NCBI RefSeq assembly: GCF_015595025.1
Contig: NZ_JADNRL010000009.1
Location: forward strand, 62,001 to 126,000
Reading direction: 5' to 3'
DNA: 64,000 bases
DNA from: Halomonas sp. KAO
GTDB lineage: Bacteria > Pseudomonadota > Gammaproteobacteria > Pseudomonadales > Halomonadaceae
This document shows, piece after piece, positions 16,690-24,830 of this stretch. The position numbers and the translations under genes were made by a program. The notes beneath the pieces are model-generated. The model was given only the letters and a program-made list of their open reading frames with translations, was not told where the DNA came from and made no database searches. Position 1 is the first letter of the stretch. The number at the start of each line of letters is the position of its first letter.

Positions 16690-17463
16690 ATGTCGATCGA
16701 GCTCAACTACCTGGATACCGGCGGCGATGGCACGCCACTGGTGGTGATCCACGGCCTGTTCGGCAGTGCCGATAACTGGCGCTCCCATATCAAGGCCTGG
16801 GAGGAGCGTCATCGGGTGGTGGCGGTGGATTTGCGCAACCACGGTCGCTCCCCGCATGTGGAGGGCATGGGTTACACGGCAATGGCCGACGATATTCTGG
16901 CTCTGCTCGATAGCCTGTCGATCTCCCGTGCCCACCTTCTCGGACACTCCATGGGGGGGAAGGTGGCCATCACCCTGGCGCGTCGGGCCCCGGAGCGGGT
17001 CGCGTCGCTGATCATCGGGGATATCGCGCCGGTGGCCTATGGGCATGATCACGACAGTGTCATGGCGGGACTGCGCCGTGTGAAGGAGGGTCGCCCCGCG
17101 AATCGCCGCGAAGCCGATACGATGCTGGCGGAGCATGTGAAGGAGAGGGCGGTGCGCCTGTTCCTGGCCACCAATCTGGTGCGTGGTGAAGGCGAGGGGC
17201 TGGTGCTGCGCCTCGGGCTGGACGAGATTCAGTCGGACTATGAGTCGATCATGGCCGAGCCGGCGGGTAGCGAGCCCTTTACCGGGCCCACCCTGGTGCT
17301 GCGAGGCAGTGCCTCCCACTATGTCGCCGACGAGCACCTCCCGGCACTGCGCAAGGTGCTGCCGGAGGCACAGCTGGTGACGCTGGACGCCGGGCATTGG
17401 CTGCATGCCGAACAGCCCGAGGCATTTCGTGGCGCCATCGACAGCTTTATCGACGCGCTGTAG
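16690..17463 (+). CDS. ybfF: YbfF-like alpha/beta-hydrolase esterase
   Basis: Predicted cytoplasmic acyl-ester hydrolase, 257 residues (E. coli YbfF is 254). The oxyanion-hole motif is VVIHGLFGSADNW, the nucleophile is S87 in LLGHSMGGKVA, the acid is probably D214 in RGSASHYVADEH and the catalytic histidine is H236 in DAGHWLHAEQPE. VDLRNHGRSPHVEGMGYTAM is characteristic of this subfamily, which in E. coli prefers short- to medium-chain acyl esters including acyl-CoA. The true physiological substrate is not known. The upstream gap carries CGAACC repeats. Confidence 0.88.
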   Translation: MSIELNYLDTGGDGTPLVVIHGLFGSADNWRSHIKAWEERHRVVAVDLRNHGRSPHVEGMGYTAMADDILALLDSLSISRAHLLGHSMGGKVAITLARRAPERVASLIIGDIAPVAYGHDHDSVMAGLRRVKEGRPANRREADTMLAEHVKERAVRLFLATNLVRGEGEGLVLRLGLDEIQSDYESIMAEPAGSEPFTGPTLVLRGSASHYVADEHLPALRKVLPEAQLVTLDAGHWLHAEQPEAFRGAIDSFIDAL

Positions 17464-17493
17464 CGCTCTTGACCCAGACGCTATCTCTGGAGT

Positions 17494-18690
17494 CTACCCA
17501 GCACCCGGGTCTACCGCCAGTCTCTCCAGCGGGCTGATCGTGTCGATCAGCCCGTTTTCATGCAGGTAGGCCTCGACACGGCGATAGCGCCCGCTGTCCA
17601 GCGCCGCCGGCTGGGCGCTCATGCGTAGCAGGATGGCGTTCCAGCTCGCCCGGTTCACGGAGGTGTCCAGCGTCGGCTCCTGTTCGGTCAGGGCCTCCCA
17701 GGCCGCGTCGGGGTGCTCGATCATCCAGAGGGTGGTCTCTCGCAGGATGTCGAGCAGCTCGTTGATCGGTTCTCGCAAGCGCGGAAACTGGTCGCGGTGG
17801 GCCACGAGTATCAGGCCGTCATGGTGGGGAATCCCGTACTCCTCGACCTTGAGCAGTCGGTTTGCCACGCCTCGGTTCGCCAGCTGGCGAGGCAGTGTCA
17901 GGCGCAGGGGGGTCACCAGCCCGTCCAGGGCCTGCTCGGTCATGGCGGTGGCCAGGGCGAAGCCGGTCTCGACAAGCTGGACCTCATCGGTAGCGATGCC
18001 CTGGGGTTCGACAAGGGCCGGCAGGAGGATATCTCGGGCCACGTCGGTCGCGTGCCCGAGGCTGAGGCCGGCGAAGCTCTCCGGCCCCTCGACATCGGCG
18101 GACTCGCGCGTCACCACGCCGGTCAGCGGGGTGTCGACCAGCGTCGCGACGCGGAGGGGGGCCTTGCCACGGTCGACCTGCAGATGCAGTTGCAGCTGGT
18201 GGGTGAGCGCCAGGTCGATGAGCCTGGCATCGAGAAGGCGAAGCGGTGCGCCGGGGTCGGCCGGTGTTCGAATCTCCAGCTCGAGGCCTTCGCGCTGGGG
18301 CAGCCCGTTGCTCGCCGCCAGGATCAGGGCGGCGTGGTGCAGGCTGGGGTACCAGTCGAGCATGATGGTCAACGACTCCAGCGGCGGCGGCGCCAACGGC
18401 TCGGGGGGCGCATGGATGACGCTGGGGACCGGCATGACAGGTTCGCCGGGCTCCGCCTCGCCGATGGAGGGGGCCTGCTCGGGCTCTAGCCTCTGGGTGG
18501 TCTGTGGAGCCGGCTTCGGCAGGGCCTCGATGACCGGCACCATCACATCACCCTCCAGGGTCAGGGGAGCGGGTGGTGCCTCTAGGCCCTCCTCTGCCCA
18601 GGTCGTGGCGGGCGCCAGCGTCTGGAGTGCCAGCAGGCCGAGGGCGAGACATAGGCGACGCCAGGAGAGGGGGGCTGGGTGCTTGGGCAT
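17494..18690 (-). CDS. Orphan periplasmic NMT1/THI5-like substrate-binding protein with a proline-rich linker
   Basis: A 398-residue exported protein. Residues 1-32 form a signal peptide ending in ATTWAEE. Residues 33-105 are low-complexity and rich in proline and glutamate (for example PLAPPPLESLTIML at its end), unusual for this family. From about residue 107 the fold of ABC-type nitrate/sulfonate/pyrimidine-precursor binding proteins begins, with LTIMLDWYPSLHHAALILAA, LLDARLIDLALTHQLQ, and PHHDGLILVAH. No permease or ATPase gene is near, so the transport partner and ligand are unknown. Convergent with the esterase gene and divergent from nhaP2. Family membership is fairly secure; function is not. 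Confidence 0.72.
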   Translation of the reverse strand: MPKHPAPLSWRRLCLALGLLALQTLAPATTWAEEGLEAPPAPLTLEGDVMVPVIEALPKPAPQTTQRLEPEQAPSIGEAEPGEPVMPVPSVIHAPPEPLAPPPLESLTIMLDWYPSLHHAALILAASNGLPQREGLELEIRTPADPGAPLRLLDARLIDLALTHQLQLHLQVDRGKAPLRVATLVDTPLTGVVTRESADVEGPESFAGLSLGHATDVARDILLPALVEPQGIATDEVQLVETGFALATAMTEQALDGLVTPLRLTLPRQLANRGVANRLLKVEEYGIPHHDGLILVAHRDQFPRLREPINELLDILRETTLWMIEHPDAAWEALTEQEPTLDTSVNRASWNAILLRMSAQPAALDSGRYRRVEAYLHENGLIDTISPLERLAVDPGAG

Positions 18691-18845
18691 TCATGGGCTC
18701 CGCGGCTGAAGAGGTGTGCGGCCGCCGGCAAGTGTATCTTCAACGCCGGCCGACTCGCCAGTTGCCATCCAGGTGAGCCGCCCACGGCTATCGCACGGTT
18801 TCCGGGCACATGCAATAATGTTTGTCCTGCCCTTGAGAGGATGCC

Positions 18846-20552
18846 ATGGACGTCATCAATACCCTGTTCTTCTTCACCGGGCTGCTGATCGCCCTGAGCG
18901 TGCTAGGTAGTCGAGTCTCCTCACTGATTGGCCTTCCTCTACTGTTGATCTTCCTTGGTCTGGGCATGCTGGCCGGCGAGGAGGGGGTGCTCGGCATCGA
19001 GTTCGATAACTACCCCCTGGCCTTTCTGATCAGTCATCTGGCCCTGGCCATGATTCTCCTCGATGGCGGACTACGGACACGCCTGAAGACCTTCCGCGTC
19101 GCCTTCAAGCCGGCCCTGACCCTGGCGTCTGCCGGTGTCTTTATCACCGGGGGGCTGGTCGGTCTGTTTGCCATGTGGATATTCGACCTTGGCCTGGCCG
19201 AGGGCCTGCTGGTGGGGGCCATCGTGGGCTCGACCGATGCGGCCGCGGTGTTCTCGATGCTCAGCGGGCGAGGGCTGAATCTCAACGAGCGGGTCGGGGC
19301 GACCCTGGAGATCGAGTCCGGCACCAACGACCCCATGGCGATCTTCCTGACCCTGGTCCTGGTGGAGATCCTGGTCGGCGACATCGGTGGGCCCATGGAG
19401 ACCGGCCTGATGCTGATCCAGCAGTTCGGCCTCGGCCTGGTGATCGGCGTGGGTGCCGGCTGGTTGAGCGGTCGCCTGCTGCGCTGGGTCGATCTGGCAC
19501 CCGGGCTCTACTCCCTGCTCGCCCTGTCGCTGGGGTTCTGTATCTTCGGCCTGACCAGCTTTCTCGGAGGCAGCGGCTTCCTGGCGATCTATCTGGCCGG
19601 CCTGATGATCGGCAACCAGAAGGGGCGCCACCTCAACTATATCCTGCCGGTTCATGATGGTCTGGCCTGGCTCAGTCAGATAGGGCTCTTCCTGGTGCTG
19701 GGGCTGCTGGTATCGCCATCGGACCTGCTGCACTATGCGTTGCCTGCGACTCTGGTGGGGCTGATGCTGATCTTCGTGGCGCGCCCCTTTGCGGTACTGG
19801 TCTCGCTCAAGCCCTTCTTCAAGTTTCGCTGGCGCGAACTCGGTTTCATCTCCTGGGTCGGCCTGCGTGGGGCCGTGCCGATCGTGCTGGCGATCTTCCC
19901 GGTGATCGGTGGTGTGGAGGAGGCGGCGCTCTACTTCAACGTGGCCTTCGCGGTGGTGCTGTTATCCCTGCTGCTGCAGGGCGGCACGCTGTCGCTGATG
20001 GCGCGGTGGACTCGAGTGCTGATACCGACACCGGTCAGCCCCAACCATCGCGGCCCTCTGGGGATTCTGCCCGAGAACGATTACGAGATGTTCGTTTACC
20101 GGGTCGAGAACGAGGATCTCGCCGATGTTCCGATTCGTCTGCTGCGCTTTCCCTCCGGTGCCCTGATCTCGGCCCTCTTTCGCGAGCATGCCATGCTGCA
20201 CCCCAAGGGGAGTACGCGATTGCAGCTGGAGGATGTGCTTTGCGTGATCGGTCGCAGCGAGGATCTGCCGGCGCTGAACCGACTCTTCAATGGAGAGGCG
20301 AAGCTCAAGCAGGAGCGCGCCTTCTTCGGCACGTTCACCTTCGAGGGGGAGGCCAGGATGCAGGATATCGCCGATGCCTACGGGCTGACCCTGAGCCCCG
20401 GTGAGCGGGAGATGAGCCTCAGCGAGTTTGTCTCGTTGCGTGTCGGTGGCCACCCGGTGGTCGGCGATGATGTGGACTGGCATGGTATCCACTGGGTGGT
20501 CAGCGAGATGGATGGGAACCGCGTCACCCGGGTCGGTCTGCGGCTTTACTAG
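18846..20552 (+). CDS. nhaP2: K+/H+ antiporter NhaP2 (CvrA)
   Basis: CPA1-family inner-membrane antiporter that exports K+ in exchange for protons, protecting against high internal K+ and shrinking cell volume after osmotic downshift. 568 residues (E. coli 578). About twelve to thirteen helices occupy residues 5-390, including the ion-site segments VGAIVGSTDAAAVFSML and IESGTNDPMAIFLTL and the conserved WVGLRGAVPIVLAIFP. The C-terminal 170 residues are cytoplasmic: a TrkA-C domain (MFVYRVENEDLADVPIRLL) followed by a CorC/HlyC-like domain. Such a pump is expected in a halophile that meets changing salinity. Followed by tRNA-Ser. Confidence 0.93.
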   Translation: MDVINTLFFFTGLLIALSVLGSRVSSLIGLPLLLIFLGLGMLAGEEGVLGIEFDNYPLAFLISHLALAMILLDGGLRTRLKTFRVAFKPALTLASAGVFITGGLVGLFAMWIFDLGLAEGLLVGAIVGSTDAAAVFSMLSGRGLNLNERVGATLEIESGTNDPMAIFLTLVLVEILVGDIGGPMETGLMLIQQFGLGLVIGVGAGWLSGRLLRWVDLAPGLYSLLALSLGFCIFGLTSFLGGSGFLAIYLAGLMIGNQKGRHLNYILPVHDGLAWLSQIGLFLVLGLLVSPSDLLHYALPATLVGLMLIFVARPFAVLVSLKPFFKFRWRELGFISWVGLRGAVPIVLAIFPVIGGVEEAALYFNVAFAVVLLSLLLQGGTLSLMARWTRVLIPTPVSPNHRGPLGILPENDYEMFVYRVENEDLADVPIRLLRFPSGALISALFREHAMLHPKGSTRLQLEDVLCVIGRSEDLPALNRLFNGEAKLKQERAFFGTFTFEGEARMQDIADAYGLTLSPGEREMSLSEFVSLRVGGHPVVGDDVDWHGIHWVVSEMDGNRVTRVGLRLY

Positions 20553-20594
20553 CCATCACTGATATATCCCTAAGGCATTGATCACAATTGGCTC

Positions 20595-20622
20595 TTGACC
20601 TGGGGGAGAAAGCTGGTAATAT
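20595..20622 (+). promoter_or_regulatory. Promoter of the tRNA-Ser gene
   Basis: TTGACC (20595-20600), 16 bases, TAATAT (20617-20622), fifteen bases ahead of the mature tRNA. It matches the sigma-70 consensus well. Confidence 0.75.
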
Positions 20623-20637
20623 TCACCGCCGTAAGCC

Positions 20638-20727
20638 GGAGGGATGGCAGAGCGGTTGAATGCACCGGTCTTGAAAACCGGCGTAGGTGAGAGCCTACCC
20701 AGGGTTCGAATCCCTGTCCCTCCGCCA
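20638..20727 (+). tRNA. tRNA-Ser (anticodon TGA)
   Basis: A 90-nt class II tRNA with encoded CCA. The acceptor GGAGGGA (20638-20644) pairs with TCCCTCC (20717-20723), with discriminator G at 20724 and CCA at 20725-20727. The anticodon stem is CCGGT/ACCGG around the loop CTTGAAA, with TGA at 20672-20674. A long variable arm (GTAGGTGAGAGCCTAC) is typical of tRNA-Ser. The T arm is AGGGTTCGAATCCCT. It reads UCN serine codons. Strong promoter and terminator flank it, so it is a single-gene unit. Confidence 0.98.
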
Positions 20728-20735
20728 CTACACTA

Positions 20736-20772
20736 GAAAAAGCCACTGTTCTCAGTGGCTTTTTCTTTTTTT
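20736..20772 (+). terminator. Intrinsic terminator of the tRNA-Ser gene
   Basis: GAAAAAGCCACTG (20736-20748), loop TTCT, CAGTGGCTTTTTC (20753-20765), then seven T residues (20766-20772). Confidence 0.95.
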
Positions 20773-20835
20773 AAGCTTCTCTCCTGGCTTCTACCACGGC
20801 CCATGCCATAGCATCCTTTCCTCGAGGCGACCCGA

Positions 20836-21390
20836 ATGGCATTGAAAGCCACGATTTACAAGGCACGGCTGCAGATTGCCGATCTGGACCGCCACTACTA
20901 CGGCGACCATGTGCTCACCCTGGCTCGACACCCCTCGGAGACCGACGAGCGCATGATGCTGCGCGTGCTGGCCTTTGCCCGACATGCCCATGACGATCTC
21001 GCCTTCGGTCGCGGTGTCAGCACCGACAATGAGCCCGATCTCTGGGTGCGGAGCCTGACCGACGAGATCGAGCTCTGGATTCAGCTGGGGCAGCCGGATG
21101 AGCGCGAGATACGTCGTGCCTGCGGCCGCGCCCGCCAGGTAGTGCTCTATACCTACAGCGGCCAGGGAGCCGGGATCTGGTGGGAGCAGCTCGGCAGCAA
21201 GCTGGCCAACCTGGGCAATCTCTCCGTATACGACATCTCGCCGGAGACCATGGCCGCGCTGGGGCAGTTGGCGCGGCGAGGCATGGAGTTCAATATCACC
21301 ATCCAAGATGGCGCCATCTGGCTGGCCAATGCCGAGACGGCGGTAGAGGTTGGCGTCGAGGTGCGCCAGGAAGCCGGCACGCGTCGGTAG
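20836..21390 (+). CDS. yaeQ: YaeQ family protein
   Basis: A 184-residue cytoplasmic protein matching E. coli YaeQ (181) along its length. ALKATIYKARLQIADLDRHY, LTLARHPSETDERMMLRVLAFA and SLTDEIELWIQLGQPDE are family hallmarks. YaeQ has a PD-(D/E)XK nuclease-like fold and was once thought to rescue rfaH mutants; its true role is unresolved. Here it follows the tRNA-Ser terminator and is transcribed alone, with a 114-base gap to the Nudix gene. Confidence 0.92.
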   Translation: MALKATIYKARLQIADLDRHYYGDHVLTLARHPSETDERMMLRVLAFARHAHDDLAFGRGVSTDNEPDLWVRSLTDEIELWIQLGQPDEREIRRACGRARQVVLYTYSGQGAGIWWEQLGSKLANLGNLSVYDISPETMAALGQLARRGMEFNITIQDGAIWLANAETAVEVGVEVRQEAGTRR

Positions 21391-21504
21391 TCGGCAGAGC
21401 GCTCTCGGGAGCTGACCCGTCCGTCGGCTCGCTGGCAAGGCCCCCTTGCGAGCAGGGGGCGAAGCTCGCAAAGTAGGGGGGCGCCTGCTGCTGGGAGGCA
21501 CTTC

Positions 21505-21936
21505 ATGTCGACGCCTGACACCTTGCCCCGCCCGACACTCGCTGTTGCCGCTGCCGTGATCCGCAACGAGCGGATCCTGATGGTTCGCCGCGCCCATGCC
21601 CCGAACGCCGGGCGGCTGGCTCTGCCCGGGGGCAAGGTGGAGCCTGGTGAGACGCTGAAGGCCGCCGCCGAACGTGAGCTGCACGAAGAAACCGGGTTGC
21701 TGGCGAGAGCGGGTGAGGTGCTTGCCGCCATCGATGTGCTCGACCATGACCCCATGGGGCATCTACGCTCACATCATGTGGTGGTCGTGCTGCGCATGGC
21801 GTGGCAGGGCGGTGAGGAGGCTGCGGCAAGCGACGCCAGCGAACTGCTCTGGCTCGATCGGGACGCGCTGGAAAGGGCGGGGTCCGATGTCTGCAGCAGC
21901 GCGGCCAGGGTCGCTGGCGCGCTGTTGGCGGCATGA
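21505..21936 (+). CDS. Nudix hydrolase, ADP-ribose pyrophosphatase-like
   Basis: A 143-residue single-domain Nudix hydrolase. The Nudix box spans GKVEPGETLKAAAERELHEE then TGL and has every catalytic residue. The N-terminal LAVAAAVIRNERILMVRRA and LALPGG segments are those of the ADP-ribose/GDP-mannose group. No further specificity motif is visible, so the substrate is left open. Upstream, the 114 bases after yaeQ contain nothing recognisable. Confidence 0.83.
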   Translation: MSTPDTLPRPTLAVAAAVIRNERILMVRRAHAPNAGRLALPGGKVEPGETLKAAAERELHEETGLLARAGEVLAAIDVLDHDPMGHLRSHHVVVVLRMAWQGGEEAAASDASELLWLDRDALERAGSDVCSSAARVAGALLAA

Positions 21937-22048
21937 GGTCAGCAGAAACAGCCTTGAGGTCCCGTGCATCAGGCTCTTGCGCGAGGAACTTCCAGCCGGC
22001 ATGCTAGTCGATTGGCAAGATCAACTGACGTTAGGGAGCACAGGATCA

Positions 22049-22723
22049 ATGGCCTACCAAGAGTCACAGATTAGCCGCCAGCAGAGTCAGGTGGGAGTCA
22101 GCAATACCAGCAAGGTATTGCGCAACACCTATGGCCTGCTGGCCATGACGCTGCTCTTCTCCGCCGTGACGGCGGGTGCCGCCATGGCGATGGGTATCGA
22201 GCGCATGAACATTCTGGTGTTCTTCATCGGTGCCTATGGACTGATGTTCCTGGTCCACAAGACGGCAAACTCCGCGATGGGTCTGCTGACCACCTTCGCC
22301 TTCACCGGCTTTATGGGCTTCACCCTGGGGCCGATCCTCAACGCCTACCTGGCGATGCCCAACGGCGCCGCCCTGGTGATGAATGCCCTGGCGATGACCG
22401 GGCTGACCTTCATCGGTCTCTCCGCCGTGGCGCTGATCACCAAGAAGGACTTCAGCTTCCTGGGCAACTTCATGATGGCGGGTGCCATCGTGCTGGTGCT
22501 GGCCATGGTCGCCGGGCTGTTCTTCCAGATCCCCGCGCTGATGCTGATGGTATCCGCCGGCTTCGTGCTGTTCTCCTCCGCGGCGATCCTCTACCAGACC
22601 AGTGAGATCGTTCATCGCGCCGGTGAGACCAACTACATTCTGGCCACCATCACGCTCTATGTGTCGATCTACAACCTCTTCGTCAGCCTGCTCTCCCTGC
22701 TGGGCATCATGAGCAGCGACTGA
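22049..22723 (+). CDS. yccA: YccA-like Bax inhibitor-1 family membrane protein
   Basis: A seven-helix inner-membrane protein of 224 residues (E. coli YccA is 219), a substrate and modulator of the FtsH protease in E. coli. The N-terminus SQISRQQSQVGVSNTSKVLR precedes the first helix, and the BI-1 signature is in FTLGPILNAYLAMPNGA and YQTSEIVHRAGETNYILATI. The start at 22049 has AGGGAG 9 bases upstream; the same frame is open far upstream into the Nudix gene, which is a shadow. Its place directly before the tus genes is conserved, since E. coli yccA abuts tusE. Confidence 0.94.
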   Translation: MAYQESQISRQQSQVGVSNTSKVLRNTYGLLAMTLLFSAVTAGAAMAMGIERMNILVFFIGAYGLMFLVHKTANSAMGLLTTFAFTGFMGFTLGPILNAYLAMPNGAALVMNALAMTGLTFIGLSAVALITKKDFSFLGNFMMAGAIVLVLAMVAGLFFQIPALMLMVSAGFVLFSSAAILYQTSEIVHRAGETNYILATITLYVSIYNLFVSLLSLLGIMSSD

Positions 22724-22747
22724 CAGCGCGAGTCACGCGAGACAGGG

Positions 22748-22777
22748 CTGGCCCCGCTTCGGCGGGGCCAGTCTGTT
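22748..22777 (+). terminator. Intrinsic terminator between yccA and tusD
   Basis: CTGGCCCCGC (22748-22757), loop TTCG, GCGGGGCCAG (22762-22771), then TCTGTTT. It suggests that yccA and the tus genes are separate transcripts or that read-through is limited. Confidence 0.75.
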
Positions 22778-22803
22778 TGCAGGCCAGTTTCAGGAGTCTC
22801 CGG

Positions 22804-23196
22804 ATGCGCTACGCCATCCTTCTACTCGATGCGCCTTACACCAGCCAGGCATCCCACTCCGCCTTGCGTTTTACCCGCGCGCTGCTGGCGCGGGGGCATG
22901 ACGTCGAAGGAGTGTTCTTCTACCATGACGGCGTGCATAACGCGGCCAGGCTTGCCGCACCGCCACAGGATGAGCCACATCTGGTCGATGCCTGGGCCGA
23001 GCTGGCGCGGGAGCACGGCGTGCCCCTCCAGGTCTGCATTGCCGCCGCCCTGAGGCGTGGCCTGCTCGACGAACAGGAGGCCGCACGGCATGGCAAGGAG
23101 GGGGCCAGCGTTGCGCCACCCTTCGAGCTGACCGGGCTGGGACAGCTCGTCGACCTGGGCCTGCGCTGCGATCGCCTGATCACCTTTGGTCCCTGA
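22804..23196 (+). CDS. tusD: Sulfur relay protein TusD
   Basis: Subunit of the TusBCD complex that passes persulfide sulfur from TusA to TusE for 2-thiolation of U34 in tRNA. 130 residues (E. coli 128). The sulfur-carrying cysteine is C78 in HGVPLQVCIAAALRRG, the same number as in E. coli, and the N-terminus YAILLLDAPYTSQASHSALR is characteristic. The ATG at 22804 with an upstream CAGGAG is the start; the frame from 22777 runs through the terminator. First gene of tusD-C-B-E. Confidence 0.95.
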   Translation: MRYAILLLDAPYTSQASHSALRFTRALLARGHDVEGVFFYHDGVHNAARLAAPPQDEPHLVDAWAELAREHGVPLQVCIAAALRRGLLDEQEAARHGKEGASVAPPFELTGLGQLVDLGLRCDRLITFGP

Positions 23197-23208
23197 GGAG
23201 AGTTTCCG

Positions 23209-23583
23209 ATGCAAGACACAGCATCTCCGGCTGAGCTGATGGTGATCCTGCGCCATGCCCCCCATGGATCCAGCTGGCTGAAGGAGGGGCTCGATGTCGC
23301 CCTGGTCGCTGCCGCCTTCGATCGGCGAGTCACGCTGCTGTTCATGGGGGAGGGCATCACGGCGCTGCTCGAGGGACAACAGGCAGGCCCGCTGGGGCAG
23401 AAGGGCACGGCCCCGACTCTGGCCATGCTCGAGATGTATGACATCGACAATCTGCTGGTGGAGCAGCGGGGCATGGATGAGCTGGGTTTGACCAGCGACC
23501 AGCTGATGCTCCCTGTCAGGGGGGTGGGCGACGCCGAGATCTCTCGCCTGGTGGCATCCCATGTCCTGGTACTGAATTTCTGA
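23209..23583 (+). CDS. tusC: Sulfur relay protein TusC
   Basis: Second subunit of the TusBCD heterohexamer, 124 residues (E. coli 119). The DsrF-like pattern is recognisable: MVILRHAPHGSSWLKEGLDV, VTLLFMGEGITALL, and MLEMYDIDNLLVEQRGMDEL. The family has no essential catalytic cysteine in this subunit, and none is present. Starts 12 bases after tusD with GAGGAGAG as ribosome-binding site. Confidence 0.93.
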   Translation: MQDTASPAELMVILRHAPHGSSWLKEGLDVALVAAAFDRRVTLLFMGEGITALLEGQQAGPLGQKGTAPTLAMLEMYDIDNLLVEQRGMDELGLTSDQLMLPVRGVGDAEISRLVASHVLVLNF

Positions 23584-23594
23584 CGAGGCACTCC

Positions 23595-23882
23595 ATGTTG
23601 CTGCATACCCTGAACAGGCCCCCGACATCCCAGGTTCTTGCCCAAGCATTGGCGGGGATGGGGCCGGATGACAAGCTGCTGTTGATCGAAGATGGCGTCA
23701 TCGGTGCCTTGCCTGCACACCGGGAGCGCTTCGGCCGGGTGGCGGGGCGCCTCTATGCCCTGCAGGAAGACCTCGAGTCCCGTGGACTTCTTTCGCTCCG
23801 TGACGAAGCGGTGCGGGTTGTCGACGTCGGTGGCTTCATCTCCATGACCGAAACGAGCGAGCGCACGGTGAGCTGGTACTGA
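23595..23882 (+). CDS. tusB: Sulfur relay protein TusB
   Basis: Third subunit of TusBCD, 95 residues exactly as in E. coli. DKLLLIEDGVIGAL and LESRGLLSLRDEAVRVVDVG are typical DsrH/TusB segments, and the LHTLNRPPTSQ N-terminus fits. Its stop overlaps the tusE start (TGATGG), indicating coupled translation. Confidence 0.93.
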   Translation: MLLHTLNRPPTSQVLAQALAGMGPDDKLLLIEDGVIGALPAHRERFGRVAGRLYALQEDLESRGLLSLRDEAVRVVDVGGFISMTETSERTVSWY

Positions 23883-24235
23883 TGGCAAGTACAGAAATAT
23901 ACCGTTATCTACTGGTCAGTAGCCAAGATATCCCGCTCGATCCCGAAGGCTATCTGGTCAACATGAACGAGTGGTCGACTGACGTCTGTGAGCGACTCGC
24001 GGAGGAAGAGGGCATCGCCCTGACCGTAGACCACTGGGAGGTCATCCACGTGCTGCGGGACTTTTACGACCGCTTCGAACAGGCACCGGCGATGCGTCCA
24101 CTGGTCAAGGCCGTCGGCCAGGCCCTGGGGCCCGACAAGGGACGCTCGATCTACCTGATGAAACTGTTTCCGGGCAGCCCCGCCAAGGTAGGCGCACGCC
24201 TGGCAGGGCTGCCCAAGCCCGCCAACTGCCTATGA
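23882..24235 (+). CDS. tusE: Sulfurtransferase TusE (DsrC family)
   Basis: Accepts sulfur from TusBCD and hands it to MnmA for s2U34 synthesis. 117 residues (E. coli 109). The DsrC signature is complete: LDPEGYLVNMNEWSTDVCE, HWEVIHVLRDFYDRFE, and the flexible C-terminal arm GLPKPANCL with the active cysteine C116 as the penultimate residue. Only one C-terminal cysteine is present, which is the TusE form rather than the DsrC of sulfate reducers, which has two. Confidence 0.95.
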   Translation: MASTEIYRYLLVSSQDIPLDPEGYLVNMNEWSTDVCERLAEEEGIALTVDHWEVIHVLRDFYDRFEQAPAMRPLVKAVGQALGPDKGRSIYLMKLFPGSPAKVGARLAGLPKPANCL

Positions 24236-24242
24236 GACCGTC

Positions 24243-24830
24243 ATGAACTTCCTTGCCCATGCCTGGCTCGCCCGCGGTGGAGGCGACGATTTTCTGTATG
24301 GCAATCTGATCGCCGATGGCGTGAAGGGGAACGGCCTGGAGGCCTGGTCCACCGAGGTGGCGCGAGGGATTCGCCACCATCGTCGTGTCGATGCCTTCGT
24401 GGATCGTCATGGGGTGACCCGAGATATCCTGGCGCGCTCGCCACGCTCGGGCAGACGCTATATGGGCATCGCCCTGGATCTGGTCTGGGATCACTTCGTG
24501 GCTCTGGACCTTGAAGATACTGAGGGTGAGGAGTCGTCGGTCGTGACACGCAGCTATCGGTTGCTGAGCCGCCGATCGGCACCCTCACGGCTGGCACCGA
24601 TGGTGCCTGTGCTGGTGGAGCAGGACTGGCTGCGTCGCTATGCCGACTTTAGCTTCACCTGCCGCGCCATCCGTGGCATCGGTCAGCGCCTCTCGGGACC
24701 CAATCGGCTCGCGGAGCTGGTGCCCTGGCTGGAAGCCGAATATCCCAGGCTGGGTGAGGAGTTCCAGCGCCTCTGGCCCGATGTGCGCGAAGCGCTGGAA
24801 GTCACGCCTGATGATACTAGTCGGTCATGA
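24243..24830 (+). CDS. acpH: Acyl carrier protein phosphodiesterase
   Basis: Removes the 4'-phosphopantetheine group from holo-ACP. 195 residues (E. coli AcpH is 193). The HD-like metal site is built from H6 in MNFLAHAWLA, D25 in YGNLIADGVKG, the RGIRHHRRVDAFVDRH stretch and the later LDLVWDHFVAL; all are present. It follows tusE by seven bases and so probably shares its transcript. Its last 14 bases overlap the convergent end of moeA. Confidence 0.9.
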   Translation: MNFLAHAWLARGGGDDFLYGNLIADGVKGNGLEAWSTEVARGIRHHRRVDAFVDRHGVTRDILARSPRSGRRYMGIALDLVWDHFVALDLEDTEGEESSVVTRSYRLLSRRSAPSRLAPMVPVLVEQDWLRRYADFSFTCRAIRGIGQRLSGPNRLAELVPWLEAEYPRLGEEFQRLWPDVREALEVTPDDTSRS

